This document shows, one piece after another, positions 53,418 to 63,234 of a stretch of DNA of 64,000 nucleotides; the stretch's first letter is position 1, and every line of letters starts with the position of its first letter. Source of the DNA: Cyanidiococcus yangmingshanensis (lineage: Eukaryota; Rhodophyta; Bangiophyceae; Cyanidiales; Cyanidiaceae); assembly GCA_013995675.1 (NCBI GenBank), contig VWRR01000013.1, positions 1-64,000 on the forward strand, written 5' to 3'. A program made the position numbers and the translations under genes. The notes beneath the pieces were generated by a model. The model saw nothing but the letters and a program-made list of their open reading frames with translations. It was not told the DNA's origin and searched no databases.

Positions 53418-54773
53418 ATGAGCACGGGGTTCGTCACTTGTCACGGGCTACTCTCTGGGCGTGTTGATGCGGCACCCTGGTGGCGGACGCGTGCTTTGAC
53501 GTGTTCTGGTTGGGTTATCGGAGCAGGTCTTGGTGGAACGTGGCTGGTGCCGGCGAAACGTCGCCTTCTCCGTTCCAGGTTGCCGCTCGTTGCCGTTCGT
53601 GACCAAGACGCTCGCTTGGGAGCACGTGTTTCTTTCAGTCCGACTATGAACAATCAAAAAAACAAGCCGAGAATATCAGTGGTCATTCCGCTGTACAACG
53701 AGGTCGATGGTTTGATTCCGTTGTTGCAAGCGCTCCGAGACACGCTGGAGACGGAGCAGACGCCGGCAGCGTACCGTGGCCAAACGGAGGTCGTCTTGGT
53801 GGACGATGGCTCGACCGACGGGACGAGCGCGTTGTTGCGTGATATATTGCTCGATCAGTATAAAGCTTCGACGGACGAGGAAGTAGCGCTGCCCTCGCAT
53901 TTGGTTGGAGTGTTCTTTCGTCGGAACTACGGGCAGACGGCTGCGTTGGCAGCGGGATTTCGGGCAGCGCAAGGCGAGCTCATCGTTACCATGGACGGCG
54001 ACTTGCAGCAGGAGCCACTAGACATGTTTCCCTTGTTGGAGAAACTGGAGCGGGAGTCTCTTGACGTTGTCAGCGGATGGCGTCGACAACGCCAGGATGA
54101 CTGGTTGCGCACTCGACTGAGTCAGGTGGCGAACGCGCTCATTCGACACGCCACCGGCGTGCATGAAGTGAGTGATCTGGGGTGTTCGCTCAAAGTCTAT
54201 CGCGCAGAGATCCTCGCCGACACCCAATTATTGGGCCAAATGCATCGATTTATCCCGGTTTTGGCGAAAATGGAAGGAGCTCGGCTGGGGCAGATGGAGG
54301 TTCGTCACCGCCCGCGACAATACGGTGCGAGCAAGTACGGTCTCGGGCGCATCATTCCAGTTTTTTGTGATCTTGTGCTGCTGCACTACCTCACTCGACA
54401 GGCGACGCGCCCGATACACTGGTTTGGGGGTATTGCGCTTGGACTGGGCGCCCTCTCTGTGGTGGTGGCGCTCCTGCCCACCGTGTTCGCAACACCCTTT
54501 CTCGGACTTGTGGTGGTGGGCATTCCCAACTTGAGCCCCGATCCGTCGCGACGTGTTCTGGCCCGTTTGATGTCGTTAACCCTGGCGTTTTCCATGGCCT
54601 TGACAGCACTGACGCTGATGGGTCTCGGTATCGTGGCAGAGATCGCCGTGCGGGCCTGGTATGCGCAAGAGGCGGCGCCGTCGGCCCGACGCCCACTTTA
54701 CCGCATTCGGGAACGTCTCGAACGACACCAGAGTCCACAAGTAGCGAACACCTTCGGCTTTCGTGCGCCTTGA
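53418..54773 (+). CDS. Family 2 glycosyltransferase, DPM1/GtrB-like, membrane anchored
   Basis: The longest frame opens with TTG; ATG at 53418 gives 451 residues with a Ser/Arg/Ala-rich leader that may target the plastid. An ATG at 53646 would start exactly at the catalytic domain (375 residues). The catalytic domain has ISVVIPLYNEVDGL, VVLVDDGSTDGT, RRNYGQTAALAAGF, MDGDLQQEP (DGD at 193-195), DLGCSLKVYRAEIL, HRFIPVLAKMEG and RPRQYGASKYGLGR. Two C-terminal transmembrane segments follow. This is the architecture of bacterial and cyanobacterial undecaprenyl-phosphate sugar transferases (GtrB, YkcC types), which load a sugar on a polyprenyl phosphate. Sugar and lipid cannot be told. No frame breaks. 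Confidence 0.9.
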   Translation: MSTGFVTCHGLLSGRVDAAPWWRTRALTCSGWVIGAGLGGTWLVPAKRRLLRSRLPLVAVRDQDARLGARVSFSPTMNNQKNKPRISVVIPLYNEVDGLIPLLQALRDTLETEQTPAAYRGQTEVVLVDDGSTDGTSALLRDILLDQYKASTDEEVALPSHLVGVFFRRNYGQTAALAAGFRAAQGELIVTMDGDLQQEPLDMFPLLEKLERESLDVVSGWRRQRQDDWLRTRLSQVANALIRHATGVHEVSDLGCSLKVYRAEILADTQLLGQMHRFIPVLAKMEGARLGQMEVRHRPRQYGASKYGLGRIIPVFCDLVLLHYLTRQATRPIHWFGGIALGLGALSVVVALLPTVFATPFLGLVVVGIPNLSPDPSRRVLARLMSLTLAFSMALTALTLMGLGIVAEIAVRAWYAQEAAPSARRPLYRIRERLERHQSPQVANTFGFRAP

Positions 54774-55995
54774 GTGGCATCCGAGCGCTTCTGCCACCAG
54801 AGATGCGAGCCTATGGCCCGCTGCGGAGAGCGCCGAGCCCGCGACTGGTCGTTCATGCGATTGAGATGCAGTTGGACGGATTCCAGCGACTGCGTCCCAG
54901 ATTCGAATGACGCGCTCGTGAAACGCATGCACTTGCGCGAAGTGCTCTGATGCTGCGAACCGAGAGAGCGCAGAAAATAATCAGAGGCACCGAATATGGT
55001 AGGTGTGTCGACGCGCGAGTTTCGGCGAGGTTCGCCTTGGCAGAGCGGTCCCGCGGAGACATGCGCCTGCGTTTCCATATCGTTTCGGTCTGTTGGCGCG
55101 ACCGAGCAACCATTGTGCCCAGGCGCATTGTCTCTCGAGGTCATGCGCGAACTCAAATGTTAAGGATGGTAGGTTTTGCCAGCTGCGCAGCCGCAAGGGC
55201 AACGTTTTGGAATCGGTGATCGTTTTCTCATGCTTCAACTTGCGAACCTTTCTCAATTTCGAGGGATCAGCTCGAAGGATGCGATGCTCGTAGACGCTGG
55301 CAAAGCTCGCATACAGTTAGGAGCGCGGATCCGGAGACCGCGCTCGAGATCCACTGAAACGTTTCTCTGGCCCGGAGGCGTCATGAACGACCTCGAATCC
55401 GAAATTATTCACCCCAAGCAAGCCTAGTCTCGCCAAATGTAAGACACGCCATCGCGCGAACAACTTGAAGACCGCTTTGCTTGGGCGATCAGAAACCATT
55501 ATCACATAGGGAGTCACTCGCGCACAAATCCAAGGAACGGACCATGCGCTTCATAGAACGGCTGCAGAACGCGTAGAGGATGGTGCTCTTTCGTGACGAC
55601 TCGGGCCGTGCTCAGGGCGGGGACTAGGGGCGACACTGATTCGAGCATGGCCAGCAACGTCGATGACGAGCACCGCAGGTTTTGGGTGCACGCGGACGCC
55701 GCCCCGACGGTCGCCGCAGAAACGATCGCGCGCGACCAACGCGAAACATGGAATCGGACCGTACAACCTGCGCAAAAACTCTGCAACGTCTTGGCGAAAG
55801 TCGCACACGCAAACGGGTCGACCGATATTTGTGCCTCAAAGGCGTTATTATTGGAAAGAGCAGTGCGGCTTCGTGAACGCGCTTCTCGGGCGCACCTGCT
55901 GTGATGGCCACTTGGTGTGTTGCAGCACACAACAACGGTTTATGAAGTTCGTACCTGGAGCCCTCTTGTAATTGAGCAGTTTATGTCTGTTCTAA
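54774..55995. other. 1.2-kb stretch without a recognised gene
   Basis: No family motif on either strand. Open frames near 55500-55930 overlap each other and are not called. No RNA gene or repeat recognised. Confidence 0.45.
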
Positions 55996-57690
55996 ATGTC
56001 CTCATCTCATCGGCAAACGATGAACGGGGTCGCTCGTTGGAACGCAGCTGAGCTCAATCGGTTCCACCAGGCACTCGAGCAGCAGCGACACTGCGAGCGC
56101 ATCGACTGGCCGCAAGTGGTAGCTCAGGTTGGAACACGAACCCGTAGACAAGTCTATCGTCGTTGGCTACGTGAAAGGCGGCACCAAAGCCTGACAGCAG
56201 TGGCGGATCAGGGTGCTGTTGGAGCGTCGCTTTCGGAGAGCTCGAGCAGCCGCAAGCGAAGACGCGGCTGGAGTTCTACCGAGCTCGCGCGACTCTCTGA
56301 AGCGTGTGAGCGATTTCGAAGCGAGAATGGCCTCGTGGACTTGCGACAGGTCACTTCCTTTTTGGGGACGCGGACTATGCGACAGGTTCGGGATCGTCTG
56401 CGGCATCGTCAGTGCTTTGGCAGGACGGCCTCGGCAGAACCAGTCGATGAGGCAGCTGGTAGCATCGAACACGCACGACGGATCCATCCATCGCCCTCCA
56501 CGATTCTACCGGTAACGCTTTTCACCACCCATTGTGATCGGACGGAGTGGCAGGCTCTACGTGCAGCGCACTTGTGGACGACGAGTGCGCGCCCGTACGG
56601 AACGCAACCAGACGCAGACGCAGCTGGGCCGTTGCATGCGACGCTGGGCCCTGATGGTCTGTCACTTGCCGCCCTCCTCGAGGCGTTCTATGCGCTTGGT
56701 CTGGGCATCTGTCCTGACAAGGCCAGCGATCGAGTCCATATGCACAAGCTGCTTTCTAGCAATGCTGGACAAATCGAAACCTGTGTTGGGAAATGGCGTC
56801 GACTGGAGCGGTTGCACTGGTGTCTGTGGCAGTGTGGTTCCATCGCTGCCGGCACGCTGGTGGCATTCTTCATGGGCCCATCACTGCACATCGCCGAGTC
56901 CGACGAGAACACCTGGCTGCAAGGTATCCTCGGGGAGGCTGGCACCGTGCATAGGGTCACGTGCGAGCGTTCGTCTCAGGGGAATGGTAACGGAGCTGGC
57001 GCCTATACGTCGTCCTGGCCTTCGATTCATGCGTTTGTGGCGCACGGGCTCGTTCGATGGTACGCAGCGGTGCGAGCACACATAGAGCTCCTGCCGTCGG
57101 ACTTGTTGGCATGGGCGGTCTCCCGATTGAGGCTCGATGGCCTCGCTCTATCGGCATCGATGTGCTCGTGTTTGGATGATGGTCCGCGTCGGGAGCGCCG
57201 GGCGTGCCAGCGCCTGACGACAGTACCCCACAAACACACAATCCATGGTGCGCGGATCCCTCTTCTGGTCAAGTTGGGGATCTTACCAACTCAGGGAGAA
57301 AAGGTACTAGCTTATCGGGGAATCTATGGCTCCATTCACGGGAACTGGATCTATGGCGCGCCACTCGAACATGATCGTAGCGTTCGCCTCGGTGCTAGTC
57401 TGGCAGCGTTTATGCATCGTGCCTCCCAGTGGTCGGATATCCTCGGACTCGAGACGTCATCGACACTTGCTCTGCACGGTTGTCCGTTGCCCAATGCTGC
57501 ATTGCCCCCGGAACAGATCAGTGAGTGGAATCCTATTCAAACATCGGCACCGACGTTGCCATCAGGCTGCATGTTGCAGCTCGCCAAGACTGCCCTGGAA
57601 AATGTAGAGATCTCGAATGCATCACCAACAGCCACTGTCTGTTTGGCAGTTCTCCTGGAGGAGCTCATCAAGGTCCAACGCCACGTTTGA
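55996..57690 (+). CDS. Double Myb/SANT-like DNA-binding protein, unknown role
   Basis: A 564-residue frame. Two Myb-like repeats occupy residues about 14-59 (ARWNAAELNRFHQAL ... QVYRRWLRE) and 90-138 (RGWSSTELARLSEA ... QVRDRLRHR). Both have the first Trp and the QV-x-R pattern of the third helix; a basic SRKRRRG stretch precedes the second. The remaining ~400 residues show no family I recognise, with hydrophobic helices and scattered Cys and Trp. It may be a transcription factor or a subunit of a chromatin or snRNA-activating complex such as an SNAPc4-like protein, but nothing decides. No frame breaks. It converges with the deformylase gene. Confidence 0.7.
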   Translation: MSSSHRQTMNGVARWNAAELNRFHQALEQQRHCERIDWPQVVAQVGTRTRRQVYRRWLRERRHQSLTAVADQGAVGASLSESSSSRKRRRGWSSTELARLSEACERFRSENGLVDLRQVTSFLGTRTMRQVRDRLRHRQCFGRTASAEPVDEAAGSIEHARRIHPSPSTILPVTLFTTHCDRTEWQALRAAHLWTTSARPYGTQPDADAAGPLHATLGPDGLSLAALLEAFYALGLGICPDKASDRVHMHKLLSSNAGQIETCVGKWRRLERLHWCLWQCGSIAAGTLVAFFMGPSLHIAESDENTWLQGILGEAGTVHRVTCERSSQGNGNGAGAYTSSWPSIHAFVAHGLVRWYAAVRAHIELLPSDLLAWAVSRLRLDGLALSASMCSCLDDGPRRERRACQRLTTVPHKHTIHGARIPLLVKLGILPTQGEKVLAYRGIYGSIHGNWIYGAPLEHDRSVRLGASLAAFMHRASQWSDILGLETSSTLALHGCPLPNAALPPEQISEWNPIQTSAPTLPSGCMLQLAKTALENVEISNASPTATVCLAVLLEELIKVQRHV

Positions 57691-58076
57691 ACGCATCTGT
57701 GAACATCTCCCGATTCCGCATCAACGCTTTCCGCAGTGTTCAAAGCGGCCCCATTCAGAACATTCAAGCACGCCAGGTAAAGAGGCAAAGACCCGTCTGA
57801 GCGAGAAACGAACGCGTTCAAGAGTCAGCGGGCGTGCACTCGAACGCTTCGAGTGGCGAATACACAACCCGGGGACCACAGCGGACATCCATGGTCATTG
57901 CACCGACTCCTACGCTCGGTCGCCCAAGATCGAGAAGAGCTTTGCTTATCTGCTGACACCATACCTTACAGTCTGCTGGAACACAACGCGGACCGGCCGT
58001 TTCCCCAGACATACAGCGGTGTTCAGATGCACCGAGAGGCAGTCGCGGCGCTGCACCATCCATGGAGGGTTTCATC
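57691..58076. other. Convergent intergenic region
   Basis: 386 bases between the 3' ends of the Myb-like and deformylase genes. Nothing recognised. Confidence 0.5.
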
Positions 58077-58862
58077 TCACAATGCCCGCTCTGACTTGGG
58101 CACTTGACTCACAAGCGTCTCCAACGCAGCGCGATTCTGCTCTCGAACGGCCGGTTTCATCCGATCGATGAAAAGGATCCCGTCCAAATGGTCGTATTCG
58201 TGTTGGAAAATTCTTGCGGTCCATCCTGTGTATTTGACTCGAAAACGTCTTCCATTGGGTTTCTCCGCCTCCACTTTGATCCATATGGAACGCTCCACCT
58301 CCCCGGAGATGCCAGGAAAACTCAGACACCCTTCAAGTGCCTCGTCCGTCGTCTCGCTACGTTCAATGATTCTTGGGTTCACGAGCGCCACCTCCGTGAG
58401 CCACGACCTCGAGTCACCTTTCGGGTTGAACACCATCAGGCGCTTGTTCACACCAACCTGCGGTGCAGCAAGCCCCACCCCTCTGCTTGCGTACATCAGT
58501 TTGAACATGTCACGTACAAGTTTCGCGAGGGCGTCATCGAAAACTGTGACGGGCTCGTTCGGTGCTCGCAGCTGTCGATGCGGGTACCGAACGATGCGAA
58601 GGTCAACGCCGGGAACAGTACCCGGGTCTGTTTCCTCCTCCATGCCCATGGGGTCACGACTTGAACCTTGCACCTCCTGACCAAGTACCCAGGACGTCAG
58701 TCGACGTCGGGTCCGCGACGGACGGTTCTCATGGAGGAGCCTGCGCGGCAGCCGAAGCGGTAGCCGCGCAGTCTTCGAAACCTGTCCGCGAGCGTTCCAC
58801 CAGACCGTTGCGGGGGTGCTCAGAAAACCAACCATACGCTCAGTGACGTGTCCAGAAGACAT
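58077..58862 (-). CDS. PDF: Peptide deformylase, organellar
   Basis: The longest frame opens with GTG; ATG at 58862 gives 261 residues. The first ~70 are Arg/Leu/Ser-rich and fit an organellar transit peptide. The three deformylase motifs are complete: GVGLAAPQ (128-135), EGCLS (177-181, metal-binding Cys) and QHEYDHLDG (220-228, two metal-binding His and the catalytic Glu). LRIVRYPHRQLRAPNEPV at the mature start matches plastid PDF1B. It removes the formyl group from Met1 of plastid-made proteins. No frame breaks. Confidence 0.95.
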   Translation of the reverse strand: MSSGHVTERMVGFLSTPATVWWNARGQVSKTARLPLRLPRRLLHENRPSRTRRRLTSWVLGQEVQGSSRDPMGMEEETDPGTVPGVDLRIVRYPHRQLRAPNEPVTVFDDALAKLVRDMFKLMYASRGVGLAAPQVGVNKRLMVFNPKGDSRSWLTEVALVNPRIIERSETTDEALEGCLSFPGISGEVERSIWIKVEAEKPNGRRFRVKYTGWTARIFQHEYDHLDGILFIDRMKPAVREQNRAALETLVSQVPKSERAL

Positions 58863-60132
58863 GAACTTGGTTGGTGGTGAATCAACTGACCCAGAGGCGA
58901 GACTTGGGCTACCGACACGCCTCTCGTCTGGCACAGAGACGCAACGTAGAGCGTCGCTAGCAGGCGGATTCGCGGGCCGTGTTGGACGGAGGCAGCACGT
59001 TCAACCGAGAAACGAGTGGTTGCAGGTCTGTTTCGAGGCCAGCAGGTGGCATTCAAGTCGCGTTGAGCGGAGCGATCAGTTCATCGTCGCGGACAAACTA
59101 GGACGAGGTGCGAGTCTGGCGTGGCAGTGCGTTAGAACAACGGCCACGCTCTGTAGGGGCACTCAGGGACGTACAGCGACATCCGTTCGGTCTGACTAGG
59201 GAAGCTCGAGTGCAGTCGAATGGAAGACGAGTTCTACCTTTCCTAGTATTGATTGTCTTTTTGTTTTATAAGTGAGGAATAAATTGGATAAACTTTGTTG
59301 CAAGAGCTGTCATCAACTCGGGTTCTGCGAACGTTCACGGACTAGGACGCAAACCTCATTCGCTAGGCGCTAGCGCTGGGTCCTGCTGCCGGTTCCGTTC
59401 GTGTCGCGGACGCATCACGAAACAGAAACCCAGGAAGCAGACAAGTTCAAGGAGAAGGCTTCGTCTCGGGGACTCATAACTGGGGACGTTGTGGAACGAC
59501 GGCCTAAACCTGGTGACGAGAGGCTTCCGAAAAACGGTTTACACCCTGGCGCGCCCCACCGCACCCCATGATGATCGACGAACGCTATTCAAACTCTGGG
59601 ATTCTTTATGCCAACATGCAGCGCTTCGATGAGACCGGCTGCATGGTCGGCGTGATTGTTATTGCTAATGCTGGTGACGATCCAGATTGTGCTCATGGTG
59701 GTGTTCGCATTGGTCGTATCCGCTGCGAGGCACCAGCACTGGGGTCTCCCTCGCTGTACGCAAGGCTGCGCAATCAGACGCGGAGTGTAGGCGAGTTCCC
59801 CCGAAACTGCAACCCATCCAAGGCGTGTTTCAGTGAACCGAGCGCCCGTCGCTTGCAGCGATGGGCTCGTCATGGGCCTTGCAAAACGTTTGCGCCTCTC
59901 CAGCGACGCGGTTACAAGGCGCTGTCATCTCCAAATCTGACGGTGACGACTCCATTACAAAGGAGTAAACGTTTCATACCCGAGTGAACTGCGAGAGCGG
60001 CGGCAGGAACTCGAACGCCAGCCTCTCGATTTTCCTGAAACTAGCCTTCGATATCCGTAGTTGCCGCCGATAGAAGGCAAGGCATCGGCCTGAACATCAT
60101 CAGCGTTCGCATTGTTGCGAGCCTGTGCAGCG
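58863..60132. other. No recognised gene
   Basis: Divergent to nothing obvious; holds the upstream region of the deformylase gene. Open frames at 59568-59987 lack motifs. No RNA gene or repeat recognised. Confidence 0.45.
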
Positions 60133-60938
60133 CTATTCACATGCCGGTCGTGGCAACTCTGACTGATCAATCGTCGCGGTATCCGCATAGAAAGCTGTCG
60201 TGCCCGGCGATGGGCCAGGGACGACATCACAGGAGCTCTGGTCGTCATCCTCGGCGCCGAGCGACGACTCGAGGCTCGGTAAATAGGCCCGTTGACCGCC
60301 AGGCAGCTCATACCAGACCCTCCTGGTGAGCTTCCAATCATCCAGTGGATGCACAAAAGGCTCTTCTTGTATCCCAAGAATTTCGGTAACAATCTCCAGC
60401 TCCGTGCCGCTATGGAGGTCCATGTTGCGCTGAATCACGCGCCTCGTGAAACGCGTCATCGCCCGCACCAGCTGCTGGAACGAGTATCGCGACATATCGA
60501 GAATCGTCACTATCCAGGTCCAGAGACGGTCGGAGAGCGTCCCAGCGAGCACGTTCGGGACCAGCTTGTGGCCAGCTCGCCTCGGTGCGGGGCGCCAACG
60601 CCACTGCGCTGATAGCACCTGTTGCGTCTGCAGGCGCTCAGCTCGCGACTTGAAGAAACTTTCTTGTGTATCTTTGTCCCGTGCCATTCGAAGGCCCGAG
60701 CACCACTGCCGTTGCTTCGTCTGAATCAGTTTCCATGTAGCCCAGAGCAGGTCAGCTCGACGCCGAAACCCGCCCCATCGAACGCTAGTTCCGCCAGACG
60801 CCTCCGACAGCTGGGTTCGCGGCAAGTGCCTTGCAGTCGTGTACGCTGTTGAGGCACCCACAAAAACTCCAAAACTAACATACTGGGACGCTCCAACCGA
60901 CCAGTCCAGTGATTCTTCTCATATTGTTCTCGTCTCAT
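60133..60938 (-). CDS. Unknown protein, probably frameshifted near its start
   Basis: The main frame reads without stops to 60133 and contains YVSFGVFVGASTAYTTAR, a short hydrophobic segment, then ADLLWATWKLIQTKQRQW, LVPNVLAGTLSDRLWTW and WKLTRRVWYELPGGQRAYL, which look like real protein. It has no ATG before residue 59 (ATG at 60687); GTG at 60861 is the only start in the full frame. A frame starting at ATG 60938 (MRREQY) leads into it if two bases are skipped (equivalent to a -1 shift) near 60915-60921. I do not recognise the family; a small organellar membrane protein is a guess. Confidence 0.5.
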
Positions 60939-61891
60939 CGGCTGATCCAACGCCAGTTCACTGAACGGAATAACCTGAGCGGCTGAAGGCGGTCGTGCCA
61001 CACAGGCCGTTGCGCCTCGGACAGGGGCCAGGCGCCCAACGGACTTGGCAGCAGGCAACGACACTTGTGGTAACCGCGGGTCTCGATGTTCGCTCGATTT
61101 CCTCTGGTCACTTGATTGTGTTGCTTTAACGAAAGAATGCATCTAGTAGGACATGATTCCAAAAGATCGAATAAGCCACCTGATCTGGACTCTGAACGGG
61201 CACGACGAAGACGCACCGTTCGTGGTTGGGCAGAGATAGCTCGTCGTGGACGGACTATAGACGGGTCTTTGTGTCCACACTCAAACCGAGAAGGTTGCAG
61301 GAGCTGGCAGGAAACTCATGGACACTGTTCTCTTCAGTCCGTTTTACGTACAAGGTCATTTGAGGACCGTCGATGGTAACGTCGTGCCGATCGAACAAGA
61401 ATCATCGATCACGATAACGTTTACCAACGATTGAATCCATCCATCCATCAATCAATCAATCAATCAATACCAAGTTTTCGAAGATATACGGGATATTTCA
61501 GCCTTGTCGAGGCCTGCTCAAGAGAAGGCACACTCTAGCCAGCCAGCGCATACGGAGCGGCAACAACAAGCTTGACCTGCGTTTTTACCCAAAATCGTTC
61601 AGGAACATCATCAAAACCGTATCGATACGCACGATTGTCAGTCTATCAATTAAGTATGACACTGGAAATACAACCATAGACTGACGTAGACGACCTTTCG
61701 AAATAACTGGAACCCTGAATGCCGAAGTAAACGAACGCTGTCTACGACCGGCCGAGATCCAGGGCACTGCGCATCACCGCCTGCCAGCCCGTCGATTCCG
61801 TTCCTCGTTCAAGGCAGCCGCCCCTCTGTTGATTATTCACGTGTGTACCTGAGCGACCCAAGCTTCGAAAAGCACATCACTCGAGTCCTTG
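60939..61891. other. Divergent intergenic region with tetranucleotide microsatellite
   Basis: Between the unknown protein and the acyltransferase. Holds (ATCC)3-4 followed by (ATCA)5-6 at 61436-61470. No gene recognised. Confidence 0.5.
61436..61470. repeat. (ATCC)n(ATCA)n microsatellite
   Basis: A perfect run of about three ATCC units followed by five to six ATCA units. Confidence 0.9.
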
Positions 61892-63234
61892 ATGATCACG
61901 ACATCCATAACGTCGGTTTGGGAGCGATTATCTGCGGTTGTTATCCGTGTGCTTGGCTCGCCGTTGGTGACAGCGCTCCTGGTTGTGATGCAGTTCGCAC
62001 TGGGCACGGAGCGAGGGCGCCACGTGATTGCACTCTGGTACCTTCGAGTGCTTTCGTTGCTCTACCTGCTCTGGTTACACTGGATACATTTTCATCGCGT
62101 ACGATGTAATTCTGCCGCTGGTCATCTACAACCCGGTGTTGCTCTTGGCGCTCGGCACGGGTTGGAAGCTGATGCGTCGGTCAGAGTTGCTGCACTGGGG
62201 TCAAGCCATTCGGCAGGTTCGTTCGGCTATTCGGGCCCACGGTCTTCGTCTGTGGGTGGAGGCACTGGTCACCTGGGCCGAGACGGTTGGTGGTCTCGAG
62301 CTCCTCGTGACCGGTGACGATATGCGACCCGACGAGTCCTGTATTGTGTTGGCGAACCATCGCTCCTGGGTCGACTCGCTGATCGTCTTCTGTCTAGCGG
62401 TGAACGCTGGTCGCGCGGGAGACTTTCGTTTTCTGGGCAAGCGCTCCCTGGCAAACTTGCCGATTATTGGGCTCGCGGCGAAGCTCACCGGTGGAGTTCT
62501 CTTCATCAGTCGTAACTACGCTCGCGATGAGGCGAAAATGCAGCGCACCTACCGACAGCTGACGTATCGGCGAGCGCCCTTTTGGTTCACGATATTTCCA
62601 GAGGGCACACGCTTGAATGCAGAGGAAAAGTTGAAGCAAGCACGAGAATACTATCATCGAGTCCGCGCGGAGCGTTCAAGTGCGGAGGCTGTTCAGCTCG
62701 GACGATGCCAGCGAGGGTGCGGGGTCGCCAGCGCACGCTCGGGCTGGGCCACTGGTGGAGCCGCGCTTCTGCTTAGTGCCGCGGGTGAAAGGATTCCGAC
62801 AGGCGGTTCAAGGTCTGCGTCCGGCCCTTGGTGCAGTCTACGACTGTACGATCTTCTACGAGAGTCTGGTTTCGAGTGGATCGTCACGACGAGCCGAATG
62901 GGAGCCACGACCAACTCCAGCAGATCTCTTTTTGAAAGCCTCCCGTTTTGCAGGACGACGACGTTTTCGAGTGCATGTTCATGTGCGGAGGACACCAATG
63001 AATCAGCTGCCTAATGACGATTTGTTGATTGCGCAGTGGATGTTTCAAAACTTTGCCGAGAAAGAGCGTCTTCTGGAGCGGGCTTTTACGCAACGGGGGT
63101 TTGTCGGTGAGCGCGTCTCTGCGTATCGACCCACATCGTGGACGCAACTGGCAGCTGTTCTGGGGAAAATCACGAGCCTTCAGGTACTGCTCTGGTGGTT
63201 GGTCGCGCAGTCCTGGAAGCGCCTGGTCTGGTAA
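61892..63234 (+). CDS. Lysophospholipid acyltransferase (LPLAT) with two +1 frame changes
   Basis: ATG at 61892 begins a block with two hydrophobic segments (LVTALLVVMQFALG and YLRVLSLLYLLWLHW). Near 62080-62100 the sense shifts by +1 to a block with FIAYDVILPLVIYN, the catalytic NHRSWVD (62355-62375; His-x4-Asp), FRFLGKRSLANLPIIG and FPEGTR (62595-62612). A second +1 change near 62640-62720 leads to PRFCLVPRVKGFRQAVQGLR, AVYDCTIFYE and a final hydrophobic segment, ending at 63234. The motif order is that of AGPAT/LCLAT1-type enzymes, which acylate lysophosphatidic acid or related lipids on the endoplasmic reticulum. Two independent one-base changes in one gene suggest a relic or sequence errors; the motifs themselves are intact. 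Confidence 0.75.

Noticed and set aside
53042-53467. 141-codon + frame before the glycosyltransferase
   Set aside because: Overlaps the next gene in another phase and lacks motifs.
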